From Brevibacillus fluminis (GTDB taxonomy: Bacteria; Bacillota; Bacilli; Brevibacillales; Brevibacillaceae), in contig NZ_RHHQ01000008.1 in assembly GCF_003710825.1 (NCBI RefSeq), positions 124,001 through 188,000 of the forward strand: a stretch of 64,000 nucleotides of DNA, given 5' to 3'. Under the pieces are notes generated by a model that saw only the letters and a program-made list of their open reading frames with translations, made no database searches and was not told the DNA's origin. Of the stretch, positions 53,251 through 63,100 are shown one piece after another. Position numbers and translations under genes: made by a program. The number at the start of each line of letters is the position of its first letter. The first letter of the stretch is position 1.

Positions 53251-54495
53251 TTATGCTTTTTGCAAAGCCGCTTGTGTCAGCTGGAACGTTTTTTCTTTAA
53301 CCGCTTCAGGATCAACCGTTTTGCGCGCTACGCCCGTTTCCATCGCTGCTTTGGCAACAGCTGCCGCTACATTCGGTGCCACGCGTGGATCGAACGGAGC
53401 CGGAATCACTTTATCAACGGACAGCTCTTCAGGAGCGATTAGGCTTGCGATCGCATGAACCGCTGCCAGCTTCATCTCTTCATTGATGCCTGTCGCATGC
53501 ACGTCCAGAGCGCCACGGAAAATGCCTGGGAATGCCAGCACGTTGTTCACTTGGTTCGGGAAGTCGGAACGTCCGGTACCGATAACAGCCGCGCCCGCTT
53601 TTTTCGCTTCTTCCGGCATGATTTCCGGAACAGGGTTCGCCATTGCGAAAATAATCGCATCGCGGTTCATCGTCGAAACCATCTCAGGTGTGAGCGCGCC
53701 TGCTACGGAAACACCGACGAATACGTCTGCACCCTTCATCGCATCTTCAAGCGTGCCTTGAAGCATGCTGCGGTTCGTGATTTTCGCCATTTCTTCCTTC
53801 ACGGCGTTCATGCCGAACGGACGGCCTTCATAGACGATCCCTTTCGTGTCGCACATGATGACTTCTTTAACGCCCATGCTGATCAAAAGCTTCATGATCG
53901 CGATGCCCGCTGCGCCTGCACCGTTTGCAACCACGCGGATTTCTTCAAGCTTTTTGCCGACCACTTTCAGCGCGTTGAGCAAACCTGCAGCCGTTACAAT
54001 TGCAGTACCGTGCTGGTCATCATGGAAAACAGGGATGTTGCACTCTTTTTTCAAGCGCTCTTCGATTTCGAAGCATGCAGGTGCCGCGATGTCTTCCAAA
54101 TTCACGCCGCCAAAGGATGGTTGAAGCAATTTGACTGTTTCTACAATTTTGTCAATATCATTAGTTTGCAAGCAGATCGGGAATGCGTCCACGCCCGCAA
54201 AAGATTTAAACAAGACCGCTTTTCCTTCCATAACCGGCATAGCCGCTTCTGGACCGATGTTACCGAGGCCAAGCACAGCCGTACCGTCGCTTACTACCGC
54301 CACCGTGTTACCCTTCATCGTGTAATCATACACTTTGGATACATCATCGAAAATCTCTTTGCACGGCTCCGCAACACCCGGGGAGTAGGCCAAGCTCAGG
54401 TCGTATGCGTTACGCACTGGCACCTTCGTAACGGTTTCCAATTTCCCTTGGTATTTTCTATGCAGTTCCAATGCTTCTTCACGTAAGTTAGACAT
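53251..54495 (-). CDS. ytsJ: Malic enzyme (YtsJ-like)
   Basis: Oxidative decarboxylation of malate to pyruvate with NAD(P). 414 residues, the short bacterial type without the phosphotransacetylase tail. [37 protein letters not shown] in pieces, catalytic region [41 protein letters not shown] and the coenzyme fold [17 protein letters not shown]. Start ATG 54495 has AGGAG 11 bp upstream; GTG 54507 abuts the site. The order accDA-malic enzyme-dnaE matches B. subtilis ytsJ, an NADPH-producing enzyme. A strong promoter and FadR-type operator lie upstream. Confidence 0.92.
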   Translation of the reverse strand: MSNLREEALELHRKYQGKLETVTKVPVRNAYDLSLAYSPGVAEPCKEIFDDVSKVYDYTMKGNTVAVVSDGTAVLGLGNIGPEAAMPVMEGKAVLFKSFAGVDAFPICLQTNDIDKIVETVKLLQPSFGGVNLEDIAAPACFEIEERLKKECNIPVFHDDQHGTAIVTAAGLLNALKVVGKKLEEIRVVANGAGAAGIAIMKLLISMGVKEVIMCDTKGIVYEGRPFGMNAVKEEMAKITNRSMLQGTLEDAMKGADVFVGVSVAGALTPEMVSTMNRDAIIFAMANPVPEIMPEEAKKAGAAVIGTGRSDFPNQVNNVLAFPGIFRGALDVHATGINEEMKLAAVHAIASLIAPEELSVDKVIPAPFDPRVAPNVAAAVAKAAMETGVARKTVDPEAVKEKTFQLTQAALQKA

Positions 54496-54545
54496 CCCGT
54501 CATTCACTCCTATCTCACCTATCAGGTCTCTGGTAGTACGCTTGG

Positions 54546-54562
54546 AAGTGGTCAGACCACTT
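54546..54562. promoter_or_regulatory. FadR-type operator at the malic-enzyme promoter
   Basis: Perfect inverted repeat AAGTGGT-CAG-ACCACTT; its core TGGTCAGACCA fits the FadR-subfamily consensus TNGTNNNACNA. It spans about +10 to +26 of the predicted transcript, a roadblock position. Confidence 0.65.
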
Positions 54563-54578
54563 TTTAAACTATGTACTC

Positions 54579-54606
54579 ATTATATCAAAACACTTTCATC
54601 TGTAAA
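54579..54606 (-). promoter_or_regulatory. Sigma-A promoter of the malic-enzyme gene
   Basis: Minus strand -35 TTTACA (54606-54601), 16-bp spacer, -10 TATAAT (54584-54579). Confidence 0.75.
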
Positions 54607-54621
54607 CCTACGGAAAAATAG

Positions 54622-54651
54622 AAAAAAGGGAGGTTAACAATCATCCTCCCC
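54622..54651 (-). terminator. Terminator of dnaE, overlapping its stop codon
   Basis: Minus strand GGGAGG (within the codons for the last Gly-Gly), TGA stop in the loop, CCTCCC, then TTTTTT. Confidence 0.85.
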
Positions 54652-57600
54652 AGTTTATGGTCATTTCTTTCAAGATTACGCTGCTATGTCCAACAATATC
54701 TCGCGCTTTCGCCAAAAATAGCTCGTCTGCATCGATCCGAATCGTCTCCGGCAGGCGAATTGACTGCTTTTTGGCTTCGTAATAAAGCACGATAGGAATC
54801 GTTCCCTTTTTTCCGACAAAAAGCTCCTGAAGCTTCGGCAATGTCGAATCATGCTCTTGCTCGGCGGTGATTTTGATGAACAGAACAGGCGCCGCGGCAG
54901 GCTTGGGCAGCGTCTCAAGGTCCCACATCCGGGACAGCATAAGCTTCGGCATATCCTCCTGTATGTCCACGCGTCCTTCTGCCAGTACCATCCGCTCCTT
55001 GCCAACGAGATCGCCATACTTGGCGAACACTTGCGGGAAAGCGACCGCCTCCACGAGCGCGGTTTTGTCCTCCAGCGTCAAAAAGGCCATCGGGTCGCCC
55101 TTTTTCGTCTGGATGCGCTTGAAGTCCAAGATCATCCCAACGACTTTCACCTGCTGGTCCTTCTTACCTTCATACATGGAAGCAACACTTGCGACCTCGG
55201 GCCGACTCATCACGTGCGCGTATTGGTCGAGCGGATGCCCGGACAGGTAGAGACCGAGCAGCTCCCGCTCTTCCTTCAACTGCTGCATCCGGTTGAACGG
55301 CGGCACTTCCGGATAGCCGTTGGCATCGGTCATCGTCTTGCCGACGGCATCCTGCGCCCTTGGCTCCTCTTCTTCCAGCGAGGCGAACAGATTCAATTGG
55401 GAGCCGCTCCGCTCCTGGCGCTTGGAGACAGCTTTGCCCATCGCCTCATCGAGCAAGACGAGCTGTTGAGCGCGGTGGCCCGGCAGGCTCTCCAATGCTC
55501 CAGCCAAAATCAGCGATTCCACAACACGTCTATTGACCAAGCGTCCATCCACACGCGTGCAGAAATCGAACAGGTCGCGGAAATGCTCCCCTTCCCGTTC
55601 GGTGGTGATCTGGTCGATTGCACCGTAGCCGACGTTTTTGATTGCGGCGAGGCCAAAGCGGATACCGCCCTCCTCAGGGATAAACCCGGCCTCGCTACGA
55701 TTGACATCAGGCGGGAGCATGGCAATTCCGAGCCGTTTTGCTTCTTCCGCATATTCCGCGATTCTCGTCTGGCTGCCGATCGACAGCGACAGCAGGGCGG
55801 CCATGAAGGCGAGCGGGTAGTTTGCCTTGAGATACGCCATTTGGTACGCGATGACGGCATAGGCGACCGAATGGGCTTTGTTAAAGCCGTAATCGGCGAA
55901 TTTGACGATCAGGTCATAAATTTGGTTGGCGAGCGCCTCGTCGTAGCCTTGGCGGACGCTGCCTGCCACGAATTTGGCTCGCTGCTCGGCCAAGAGCTCC
56001 CGTTTTTTCTTGCCCACCGCCCGTCGCAAAATGTCGGACTCGCCAAGACTGAAGCCTGCCATTTTCGACGAAATCTGCATGATTTGCTCCTGATAGATCA
56101 TGCAGCCGTACGTTTCTTGTAAGATCGGCTCAAGGTCGGGATGGGCGTACTGGACTTTTGTCAACCCATGTTTGGCTCGGATGTAGTCAGGAATGATCTC
56201 CATCGGGCCGGGGCGGTACAGTGCCACTACGGCGATGATATCGGTAAACGCGGTCGGTTTCAGCTCACGCAGCACATTGCGCACGCCTGCCGACTCCAGC
56301 TGGAAGATCCCGGTTGTCTCGCCTCGCGTCAGCATGCGAAACGTCTTTTCATCATCGGTCGGCAAATTGTCCAAGTCGAGATAGATCTCTTGGTGCGCGA
56401 GATGGCGAAGCGTTTCCTGAATGATCGTCAGGTTGCGCAGCCCGAGAAAGTCCATTTTCAAAAGACCAACCGCCTCCAGCACCTCCATCGGGTATTGGGT
56501 CAGCGCCAGTCCCTCGTTGCCCTGCTGTAGAGGGACATACTCGGTCAGCGGCTCGCGTGAGATGACGACGCCCGCCGCATGTGTGGAGGCATGGCGCGGT
56601 AGTCCCTCGAGCCCCCGCGCAGCTTCGATCAAGCGGGCTACCTCCGCGTTTTGGAGCGCCAGCTTGCCGATCTCAGGGTTGAGCGCCATCGCTTTTTCCA
56701 GCGTCATCCCCGGCGATTGCGGGATCATTTTCGCCACACGGTCCACGATCCCGTGCGACAATCCAAGCGAACGGCCCACATCCCGCACTGCCGCCCGCGC
56801 TGCCAATGTTCCGAACGTGATGATTTGGGCGACGCGGTCACGACCGTATTTTTCGGCCACATACTGAATGACCTCATCGCGACGCTCCACAGAAAAGTCG
56901 ATATCGATATCCGGCATCGTCACACGTTCCGGATTGAGAAAACGCTCGAACAGCAGGTGGTAGCGCAGCGGATCGACATTCGTGATGCGAAGCACATACG
57001 AGACAAGGCTGCCAGCTGCTGATCCGCGCCCTGGACCTGTCGGAATCCCCTTTTCATGCGCATACTTCATAAAGTCCCAAACAATGAGAAAATAATGGGT
57101 AAATCCCGTCCGCGTGATAATCGCCAGTTCGTGCATGAGCCGCTCGCGAATCTGTGGCGTGATTTCTCCGTATCGATCCTGGCAGCCTTGCTCGCACAGC
57201 TCTCGCAGGTAAGCATCGGCATCCGATCCCGGCGACAAAGGATACTGTGGCAAAATATGCTGGTCAAAAGCAAGCTCCACGGAGCAGCGAGCGGCAATGG
57301 CATCCGTATTGGCAAGCGCTTGGGGAGCGAAAGCAAACAAGCGCTCCATCTCGTCGCCGCTTTTCAAATAAAACTCTTCCGATTCGTAGCGCAGTCGATC
57401 TTTGTCTTCGATTGTTTTGCTCTCGCCGATTGCCAGGAGAATATCGTGCAGGGCAGCATCCTGCTTTTTCACATAATGAACGTTATTCGTTGCGACCAGC
57501 GGAATGCCGGTTTGCTGGTGCAGCCGCAACAGACGCTGATTCAGTCGGCGTTCCGTCTCCAGCCCGTGGTCCATCAGCTCCAAATAAAAGCGTTCCGGTC

Positions 57601-58099
57601 CAAAGGTTGTTTGGTACCACATAGCCGCTTCACGCGCGCGATCGGCATCGCCTGCTAGCAGGTGGGTGCCCACCTCGCCTCGCTGGCAGCCGGATAAGGC
57701 GATCAGCCCTTGGCTATGAGCTTTTAGCCATTCTTTATTGATACGCGGCAGCATCTGGTACCCTTTCGTGGCAGCCAACGTCGCCAGCTTCAAGAGATTT
57801 TGGTAACCGGCATTGGTTTCAGCCAGCAATGTCAAATGGTAGGGAGCGACCGCCTGATTGCGCGGCTTGATTTCCTGCAGGTCGCCATCGATCACGTACA
57901 TCTCCATCCCGATGATCGGCTTGATCCCCGCTCCCACACAAGCCCGGTAAAACGGGACCGCTCCATATAAATTCGCATGGTCGGTAATCGCCAAGGCCGG
58001 CATGCCAAGCGCTGCGGCCCGTGCGATCAGCTCGTCGATACGCGCCGCGCCGTCAAGCAAGCTGAATTCGGTGTGTATATGCAAATGAACGAAAGACAT
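54641..58099 (-). CDS. dnaE: DNA polymerase III alpha subunit DnaE
   Basis: Replicative C-family polymerase that in Firmicutes extends primers before PolC takes over. 1152 residues. PHP domain (FVHLHIHTEFSLLDGAARID, ALAITDHANLYG, HYVKKQDAALHDILLAIG), the polymerase palm (GPGRGSAAGSLVSYVL, MPDIDIDFSVERRDEVI), GIFQLESAGVRNVLRELKP, FVAGSVRQGY, the HhH region and a C-terminal OB fold (VKVVGMILDFKRIQTKKGDPMAFLTLED in pieces). Start at ATG 58099 (MSFVHLHIH, as in relatives), 10 bp after GGAGG; ATG 58105 is possible. Confidence 0.95.
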   Translation of the reverse strand: MSFVHLHIHTEFSLLDGAARIDELIARAAALGMPALAITDHANLYGAVPFYRACVGAGIKPIIGMEMYVIDGDLQEIKPRNQAVAPYHLTLLAETNAGYQNLLKLATLAATKGYQMLPRINKEWLKAHSQGLIALSGCQRGEVGTHLLAGDADRAREAAMWYQTTFGPERFYLELMDHGLETERRLNQRLLRLHQQTGIPLVATNNVHYVKKQDAALHDILLAIGESKTIEDKDRLRYESEEFYLKSGDEMERLFAFAPQALANTDAIAARCSVELAFDQHILPQYPLSPGSDADAYLRELCEQGCQDRYGEITPQIRERLMHELAIITRTGFTHYFLIVWDFMKYAHEKGIPTGPGRGSAAGSLVSYVLRITNVDPLRYHLLFERFLNPERVTMPDIDIDFSVERRDEVIQYVAEKYGRDRVAQIITFGTLAARAAVRDVGRSLGLSHGIVDRVAKMIPQSPGMTLEKAMALNPEIGKLALQNAEVARLIEAARGLEGLPRHASTHAAGVVISREPLTEYVPLQQGNEGLALTQYPMEVLEAVGLLKMDFLGLRNLTIIQETLRHLAHQEIYLDLDNLPTDDEKTFRMLTRGETTGIFQLESAGVRNVLRELKPTAFTDIIAVVALYRPGPMEIIPDYIRAKHGLTKVQYAHPDLEPILQETYGCMIYQEQIMQISSKMAGFSLGESDILRRAVGKKKRELLAEQRAKFVAGSVRQGYDEALANQIYDLIVKFADYGFNKAHSVAYAVIAYQMAYLKANYPLAFMAALLSLSIGSQTRIAEYAEEAKRLGIAMLPPDVNRSEAGFIPEEGGIRFGLAAIKNVGYGAIDQITTEREGEHFRDLFDFCTRVDGRLVNRRVVESLILAGALESLPGHRAQQLVLLDEAMGKAVSKRQERSGSQLNLFASLEEEEPRAQDAVGKTMTDANGYPEVPPFNRMQQLKEERELLGLYLSGHPLDQYAHVMSRPEVASVASMYEGKKDQQVKVVGMILDFKRIQTKKGDPMAFLTLEDKTALVEAVAFPQVFAKYGDLVGKERMVLAEGRVDIQEDMPKLMLSRMWDLETLPKPAAAPVLFIKITAEQEHDSTLPKLQELFVGKKGTIPIVLYYEAKKQSIRLPETIRIDADELFLAKARDIVGHSSVILKEMTINWGG

Positions 58100-58238
58100 G
58101 TCCATAAATCCTCCAGGCGATTATTTGTTCTCCTCCATTATAACGCAGCTTTCTCTTTTTTCACGTATGTGGGTATTCAAACACGCTCTTTTTCGCTGCT
58201 AGCCATAACGTAGTGTATTCGTAAGGGAGGTGCGAACC

Positions 58239-59504
58239 ATGGCCCTGTATACCACCGACTGGATAAGGCAGCACAAGCACTTGCTTGATCTCCCCTTGCG
58301 TAAGGGATTGCGGCGGGCATCCCCTCAAACGAAAAAAGAAAACGCACGCTATCCAGTGATTGTCCAATTCAAAAAAAAGACCCTTCCGTCAACGATCCAA
58401 TCGTGCAAAAAACAGTGGGGGCCCTCATCGTTCATCGCGGCCCGCCGCTTAGGCATCATAAAAGCTATCTCGGGAACCGCTACGCTTTCCTGTCTGCAGA
58501 AAATGTGCGAATCCAAGCATGTGGAACGCATTTATTTGAATCAAAAGGCAAAAATGTCGCTTGATGTCGCGGCACCGAGCGTCGGTCTAACTAAATCGAC
58601 AACAAATCGTTTCACAGGAAAGGGGGTGACCATCGCTATCCTCGATACGGGAATTTACCCCCACCCCGACCTGAAAGGAAGGATCATCGCATTCCGCGAT
58701 ATCATCCGAAAGCGCACGAAGCCTTACGATGACAACGGGCACGGGACGCATGTCGCCGGATGTGCAGCTGGGTATGGCAACAACTCCAAAGGAAAAGTAG
58801 CCCGCCGGTTCATAGGTGCCGCTCCTCATGCCAAACTCGTCGGTGTTAAAGTACTGGCTAAGGACGGGCAAGGAAATTTTGATGACATTATTGCCGGTGT
58901 GCAATGGTGCATCCGCAATCGCAAAAAATACGGCATTCGCGTGCTCAACCTCTCGCTGGGGGCTGAACCGTTGTCTCACAACAAAAACGATCCGCTCTGC
59001 CAAGCGGTTGCCCGTGCCGTCCGCGTCGGTTTGGTCACCGTCGTCTGCGCCGGTAACAACGGGCCCAACCGCCGCACGATTTACACGCCGGGAATCTGTC
59101 CTACAGCGATTACGGTCGGAGCGACGGATGACCGAAACAAGCTGAAACAGACCGCTCACAAGATCGCCCGCTTCTCCAGCCGTGGCCCCAGCATTTACGG
59201 CCAGCTCAAGCCTGATTTGGTCGCGCCTGGGGTCAATATCACCTCGTTGCGCGCGCCCGGCTCCTTTTTGGACCGCGAGCTGGTGCGTCATCGCGTCGGT
59301 CGCTGGTATTTCACGCTGTCCGGCTGCAGTATGTCGACACCGCTGGTCGCCGGAACCGTCGCCTGCATGCTGGAGGAAAATACCAAACTGACGCCACGGC
59401 AGGTGAAATCCCGCTTGCTGCAGCATACCGTCCATCTGGTCAAAACCAACCGCTACGCGCAAGGAAACGGAGAGCTGAACGCCAGGTTCCTAAAGAAAAA
59501 ATGA
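58239..59504 (+). CDS. Intracellular subtilisin-like serine protease (AprX-like, S8)
   Basis: 421 residues without a signal peptide, so probably cytoplasmic like B. subtilis AprX. An N-terminal propeptide-like region (to about 110) precedes the catalytic domain. Asp136 (AILDTGIYPHPDL), His168 (NGHGTHVAG), oxyanion Asn273 (VCAGNNGPN) and Ser364 (SGCSMSTPLVAG) form the active site. The serine motif deviates from the common SGTSMATP at two places (Thr to Cys, Ala to Ser). GGAGGT lies 7 bp before ATG 58239. A single gene with its own terminator; role in protein turnover is inferred. Confidence 0.88.
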   Translation: MALYTTDWIRQHKHLLDLPLRKGLRRASPQTKKENARYPVIVQFKKKTLPSTIQSCKKQWGPSSFIAARRLGIIKAISGTATLSCLQKMCESKHVERIYLNQKAKMSLDVAAPSVGLTKSTTNRFTGKGVTIAILDTGIYPHPDLKGRIIAFRDIIRKRTKPYDDNGHGTHVAGCAAGYGNNSKGKVARRFIGAAPHAKLVGVKVLAKDGQGNFDDIIAGVQWCIRNRKKYGIRVLNLSLGAEPLSHNKNDPLCQAVARAVRVGLVTVVCAGNNGPNRRTIYTPGICPTAITVGATDDRNKLKQTAHKIARFSSRGPSIYGQLKPDLVAPGVNITSLRAPGSFLDRELVRHRVGRWYFTLSGCSMSTPLVAGTVACMLEENTKLTPRQVKSRLLQHTVHLVKTNRYAQGNGELNARFLKKK

Positions 59505-59526
59505 ATACCAGCCAAAATGGCACCGG

Positions 59527-59556
59527 AAGAACGGCCGAAATGGGCGTTCTTTTTTC
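59527..59556 (+). terminator. Terminator of the subtilase gene
   Basis: AAGAACG, loop GCCGAAATGGG, CGTTCTT followed by further T. Confidence 0.8.
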
Positions 59557-59658
59557 ACTAGGCGTTTTTTCTTTTCTGCACATGTTTGGAAAGTTTTGAG
59601 GCATGGTAAAATATACAAAAACCTGCGTGGCCGGCGTGTGAACAGGAGAGAAGCTGCT

Positions 59659-61809
59659 ATGAACAAAATCGGAACCATTTACTGGACAGACCTGAAAAAA
59701 ATCGCCACCAACTGGGCTGCGGCAGTCGTCATTCTTGGACTGGTCTTTTTGCCGTCACTGTACGCCTGGTTTAACATCAAGGCATCCTGGGACCCGTACA
59801 GCCAGACGAGCGGAATCGCCATCGCTGTCGCCAACAACGACACCGGCTCTGCCATCCGTGACAAACAGATCAATTTGGGAAATGAAATCGTAAACTCCCT
59901 AAAGGACAACAAGAAAATCGGCTGGACGTTCGTATCCGAGGAAGAGGCGATCAAAGGGGTGCAGGAAGGCGACTATTACGCCAGCATCGTCATCCCCGCC
60001 GATTTTTCCGCCAAAATTGCAACAATCATGACCAATAATCCGCAAAAAGCCGAAATCATTTACACCGTCAATGAAAAAATCAACGCGATCTCCCCGAAGA
60101 TTACCGCCAAAGGCGCAAGCGGCGTGATCGAGGAAGTGAACCAAAATTTCATCAAGACCGCTAACGGCACGATCTTTCGGATCTTTAATGAAATCGGCGT
60201 TGAGCTACAAAATCAGCTGCCCACCATCGAAAAGCTGAAAGCACTGGTTTTTCGCCTCGAAGGCATGTTCCCCGAGATCAACCAGGCGGTGGGGCGCGGG
60301 CTGACTGACGTCGAGCGAGCAGCGCAAATCGCCGCGAAGGTTCAGCAGGATTTGCCGCTCGTCGCCCAACTGGGCAAAGACGGCACCGACTTTTCCAATC
60401 GGCTTGGCGATTTTCTTACCAAAAGCGAGGATGCCCTGATCAGCGTATCCCCCACGATCAAAGCGGACTTGGCGCTGTTGCAGCAAGCAGCGGCGGCAGC
60501 GGAGCAATTGGCTGTTGTTCTGCAGGAGAACAAGCCTGACCCCGCCGTCGCAAAAGCGTTGATCGACCAGACGATCAAGCGGCTTACGGTGGCTGCTTCC
60601 GTGACCGACAAGCTAAAGCAAGCGCTGACGCGTCTGGAGGACATCTCCGACGGCACCAGGCTGATGCCCGCCATCAACAAGCTGGGACAGGCCCAAAGCA
60701 GATTCCAGGAGCAGGTCGCGACGTTAACCAAAATCAAGAACGCCATCGACAAGGGCGAGCAGCCTGCCGCAGAGCTGGTCGACCACATGCACAAGCTGGC
60801 TGCTGAGACGAATGCGATAGTCGGCGATATTCTCGGACGCTACGATAGCGAAATCCAGCCGTCCGTTTTGAACGCAATTGAGCAGGCGAAAAAGGCGAAT
60901 CAGCGGGTCGGTGCCGTCTTGACCGACGCGGTGCAGAAGCTGCCCGAGGTGACACGCGTCGTACAAGATGTCGCCAAGGCATTCGCTACCGGAAAAAAAG
61001 AACTGCAAACCATCCAGCAAAACTTGCCCACTTATGAAGCCCAGCTAAAAGCGCTTGCCACCAAAATGCGCGCTTTAGACAAAGAGGCCAATCTGCGGGA
61101 AATCATCGACCTGCTGCGTCATGACGCGCAAAAAGAAAGCGAATTTTTTGCAGAGCCTGTCGTGTTGAAGGAAAATCGACTTTTTCCGATTCCTAACTAC
61201 GGCTCAGCCATGTCGCCATTTTTTACGACGCTTTCGCTTTGGGTCGGGGCGCTATTGCTCGTATCGCTGCTCACGGTCGAGGTACATCATCCTGAGACGT
61301 CTTACCGTAGCTACCAGATTTATTTCGGCCGATTCTTCACCTTTCTCACGATCGCCTTGCTGCAGTCCTTGTTCGTCACGCTCGGTGACATCTATCTACT
61401 GGGCACGTATGTATGCAACAAGCTGTGGTTCGTCCTGTTCGGGCTGGTGCTGAGTGCCGTTTTCATGCTGATCGTCTATACGCTCGTCTCCGTATTCGGC
61501 AACATCGGGAAAGCTCTGGCGATCGTGCTGCTCGTGCTTCAGTTGGCAGGCTCTGGCGGGACGTTTCCGATCCAGGTGACGCCACCGTTTTTCCAGGCGA
61601 TCCACCCGTTCCTCCCCTTCACCTATGCAATCAGCATGATGCGTGAGGCGGTCGGCGGCATTTTGTGGCATGTAGTGACACGCGATCTGATGATGCTAGC
61701 CGTCTATGTCGGCATTTTCCTTTTGCTCGGCCTTGCTTTAAAAAAGGTCATCAACCGCGCAAGTACCGGTTTTATCCAGAAAGCGAAGGAAAGCAAGCTG
61801 ATCCATTGA
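59659..61809 (+). CDS. YhgE/Pip-family membrane protein (ABC-2-like)
   Basis: 716 residues from ATG 59659 (AGGAG 10 bp upstream). One N-terminal membrane helix (WAAAVVILGLVFLPSLYAWFNI), then YhgE signature YSQTSGIAIAVANNDTG, a long extracytoplasmic alanine-rich helical/coiled-coil region (about 180-500), and six C-terminal membrane spans resembling an ABC-2 permease (FTFLTIALLQSLFVTLGDIYLLG in pieces, FPIQVTPPFFQAIHPFLPFTYAISMMREAVGG in pieces). Relatives include the phage-infection protein Pip of Lactococcus and the EsaA/YueB type-VII secretion component. No other secretion genes are nearby, so a general envelope or export role is the limit of what can be said. Confidence 0.85.
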   Translation: MNKIGTIYWTDLKKIATNWAAAVVILGLVFLPSLYAWFNIKASWDPYSQTSGIAIAVANNDTGSAIRDKQINLGNEIVNSLKDNKKIGWTFVSEEEAIKGVQEGDYYASIVIPADFSAKIATIMTNNPQKAEIIYTVNEKINAISPKITAKGASGVIEEVNQNFIKTANGTIFRIFNEIGVELQNQLPTIEKLKALVFRLEGMFPEINQAVGRGLTDVERAAQIAAKVQQDLPLVAQLGKDGTDFSNRLGDFLTKSEDALISVSPTIKADLALLQQAAAAAEQLAVVLQENKPDPAVAKALIDQTIKRLTVAASVTDKLKQALTRLEDISDGTRLMPAINKLGQAQSRFQEQVATLTKIKNAIDKGEQPAAELVDHMHKLAAETNAIVGDILGRYDSEIQPSVLNAIEQAKKANQRVGAVLTDAVQKLPEVTRVVQDVAKAFATGKKELQTIQQNLPTYEAQLKALATKMRALDKEANLREIIDLLRHDAQKESEFFAEPVVLKENRLFPIPNYGSAMSPFFTTLSLWVGALLLVSLLTVEVHHPETSYRSYQIYFGRFFTFLTIALLQSLFVTLGDIYLLGTYVCNKLWFVLFGLVLSAVFMLIVYTLVSVFGNIGKALAIVLLVLQLAGSGGTFPIQVTPPFFQAIHPFLPFTYAISMMREAVGGILWHVVTRDLMMLAVYVGIFLLLGLALKKVINRASTGFIQKAKESKLIH

Positions 61810-61890
61810 CGCTCTAATGGACAGACACCTTTTAGGCTCTCTTTGCCATATCATGGGTTATAGTTTACGTGATCAAAGGGAGCGAACCCG

Positions 61891-63018
61891 ATGAAAATAT
61901 GCTTTTCGTGCAATCTGGAGAAATACAAGCCAAAAGGTAATGTGCTGCAGTTTCTCGGCATGCTCAAGGCGTTTGACCATGAAGTGAGCAAGCTGCCAAG
62001 CAAAAAGCGAAAGAAATTCGTTGTCGACTGCGTGCTGCCCTTCGAATTCCAAAACGGCCACGACGGGTTCAAATTTCATCACGTGCGTTTCCATAAAGCA
62101 GACGATCTGACGGACAAAATCGTCAAGCAGGATGAAAAAAAGGACTACGACTTCATTTTCATCCGCGGGCGAGACCAGGCGCTCGATCTGGTAAAGAAGA
62201 AGCGTTCACTTGGCGACAAGCTCCTGTTTCTGTCGATCAACTACAACCTTCATGATCCGCGCATCATGAAGGAAGTCAATTTTTTGCTGCGCCATACCCG
62301 AATCATCTTTTTTCAGTCTGTACCGATCGCCGAGCGGTTTAAAGCATATTTGCGCCGAAAAAAATGGGGGGAAGATCGCATCGAGCGCCAGATCAAGGTG
62401 CTGCCGCAGTTCGTCGAAGCAATGTCGGAAGAGAAAATGCTCCGGATTCACCGCGCCACTCCTCCCCAGCTCATCAATTGCGGTGTGATCCGTCCGCGTT
62501 ATGGCTTGCCAGTAGCCGTCAAAGCGATCCACCTAATCCGGAAGCGCGTCCCGGAGGCGAAGCTGAACCTGCTCTACCCATCGATTGTCAACGCCTACCG
62601 ACCGACTGCGGAAAAGCTGTTGAAAAAGCCGGGTGTCGTCAATCACGGACAAAAAAACGTCTGGGAAACAAAGAAAATGATCGTGAAAGCAGGAATCGGG
62701 ATGGCCCTGATTTATGACAACACGCCCGATTTGACCCCGTCCCATGCTTATTTGTCCCGCGTCCTCGAATATATGGCGCTTGGCGTGCCAGTGCTGACGA
62801 CCCGCACCTTTGGCAATATTCATCTCTTGGGCGACAATTACCCGCTATTCGTCCATGATGAGCACGATATCGCACGCTGTTACCACAAGCTCAATGAACC
62901 AGCATACTATGCGGAAATGAGCGAATATGTCAGGGAAAGGGGCAGGGCATATCTTGGCGAAAATGCGATTAAAGATTTTTGGAAGGTGCTGACGACGGAA
63001 TTGGGGATGCCTGCTTAG
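61891..63018 (+). CDS. Glycosyltransferase (GT4-like)
   Basis: 375 residues. The C-terminal half has the GT-B donor-binding layout: INCGVIRPRYGLPVAVKAIHLI, EAKLNLLYPSIVNAY, VVNHGQKNVWETKKMIVKAGIGMALIYDN in pieces and SRVLEYMALGVPVLTTRTFGN, where the Glu of the EYMALG motif is the usual GT4 donor contact. The N-terminal half is lysine-rich and divergent. Sugar and acceptor unknown. AAAGGGAG upstream. It ends within its own terminator hairpin. Confidence 0.78.
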   Translation: MKICFSCNLEKYKPKGNVLQFLGMLKAFDHEVSKLPSKKRKKFVVDCVLPFEFQNGHDGFKFHHVRFHKADDLTDKIVKQDEKKDYDFIFIRGRDQALDLVKKKRSLGDKLLFLSINYNLHDPRIMKEVNFLLRHTRIIFFQSVPIAERFKAYLRRKKWGEDRIERQIKVLPQFVEAMSEEKMLRIHRATPPQLINCGVIRPRYGLPVAVKAIHLIRKRVPEAKLNLLYPSIVNAYRPTAEKLLKKPGVVNHGQKNVWETKKMIVKAGIGMALIYDNTPDLTPSHAYLSRVLEYMALGVPVLTTRTFGNIHLLGDNYPLFVHDEHDIARCYHKLNEPAYYAEMSEYVRERGRAYLGENAIKDFWKVLTTELGMPA

Positions 63019-63029
63019 GCATCCCTTTT
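63004..63029 (+). terminator. Terminator of the glycosyltransferase gene, stop codon in the loop
   Basis: GGGATGCC (codons of the last Gly-Met-Pro), loop TGCTTA containing the start of the TAG stop, GGCATCCC, then TTTT. Confidence 0.85.
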
Positions 63030-63057
63030 GACTGTTCCGGAATTATTTTGGTACGAT
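63028..63057 (+). promoter_or_regulatory. Putative sigma-A promoter of ytpI
   Basis: -35 TTGACT (63028-63033), 18-bp spacer, -10 TACGAT (63052-63057). The -35 box begins in the T run of the preceding terminator. Confidence 0.5.
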
Positions 63058-63100
63058 GGAAGTGTATGGCTTGTACGATAATTGAGGGGTTGGTTTTTCA

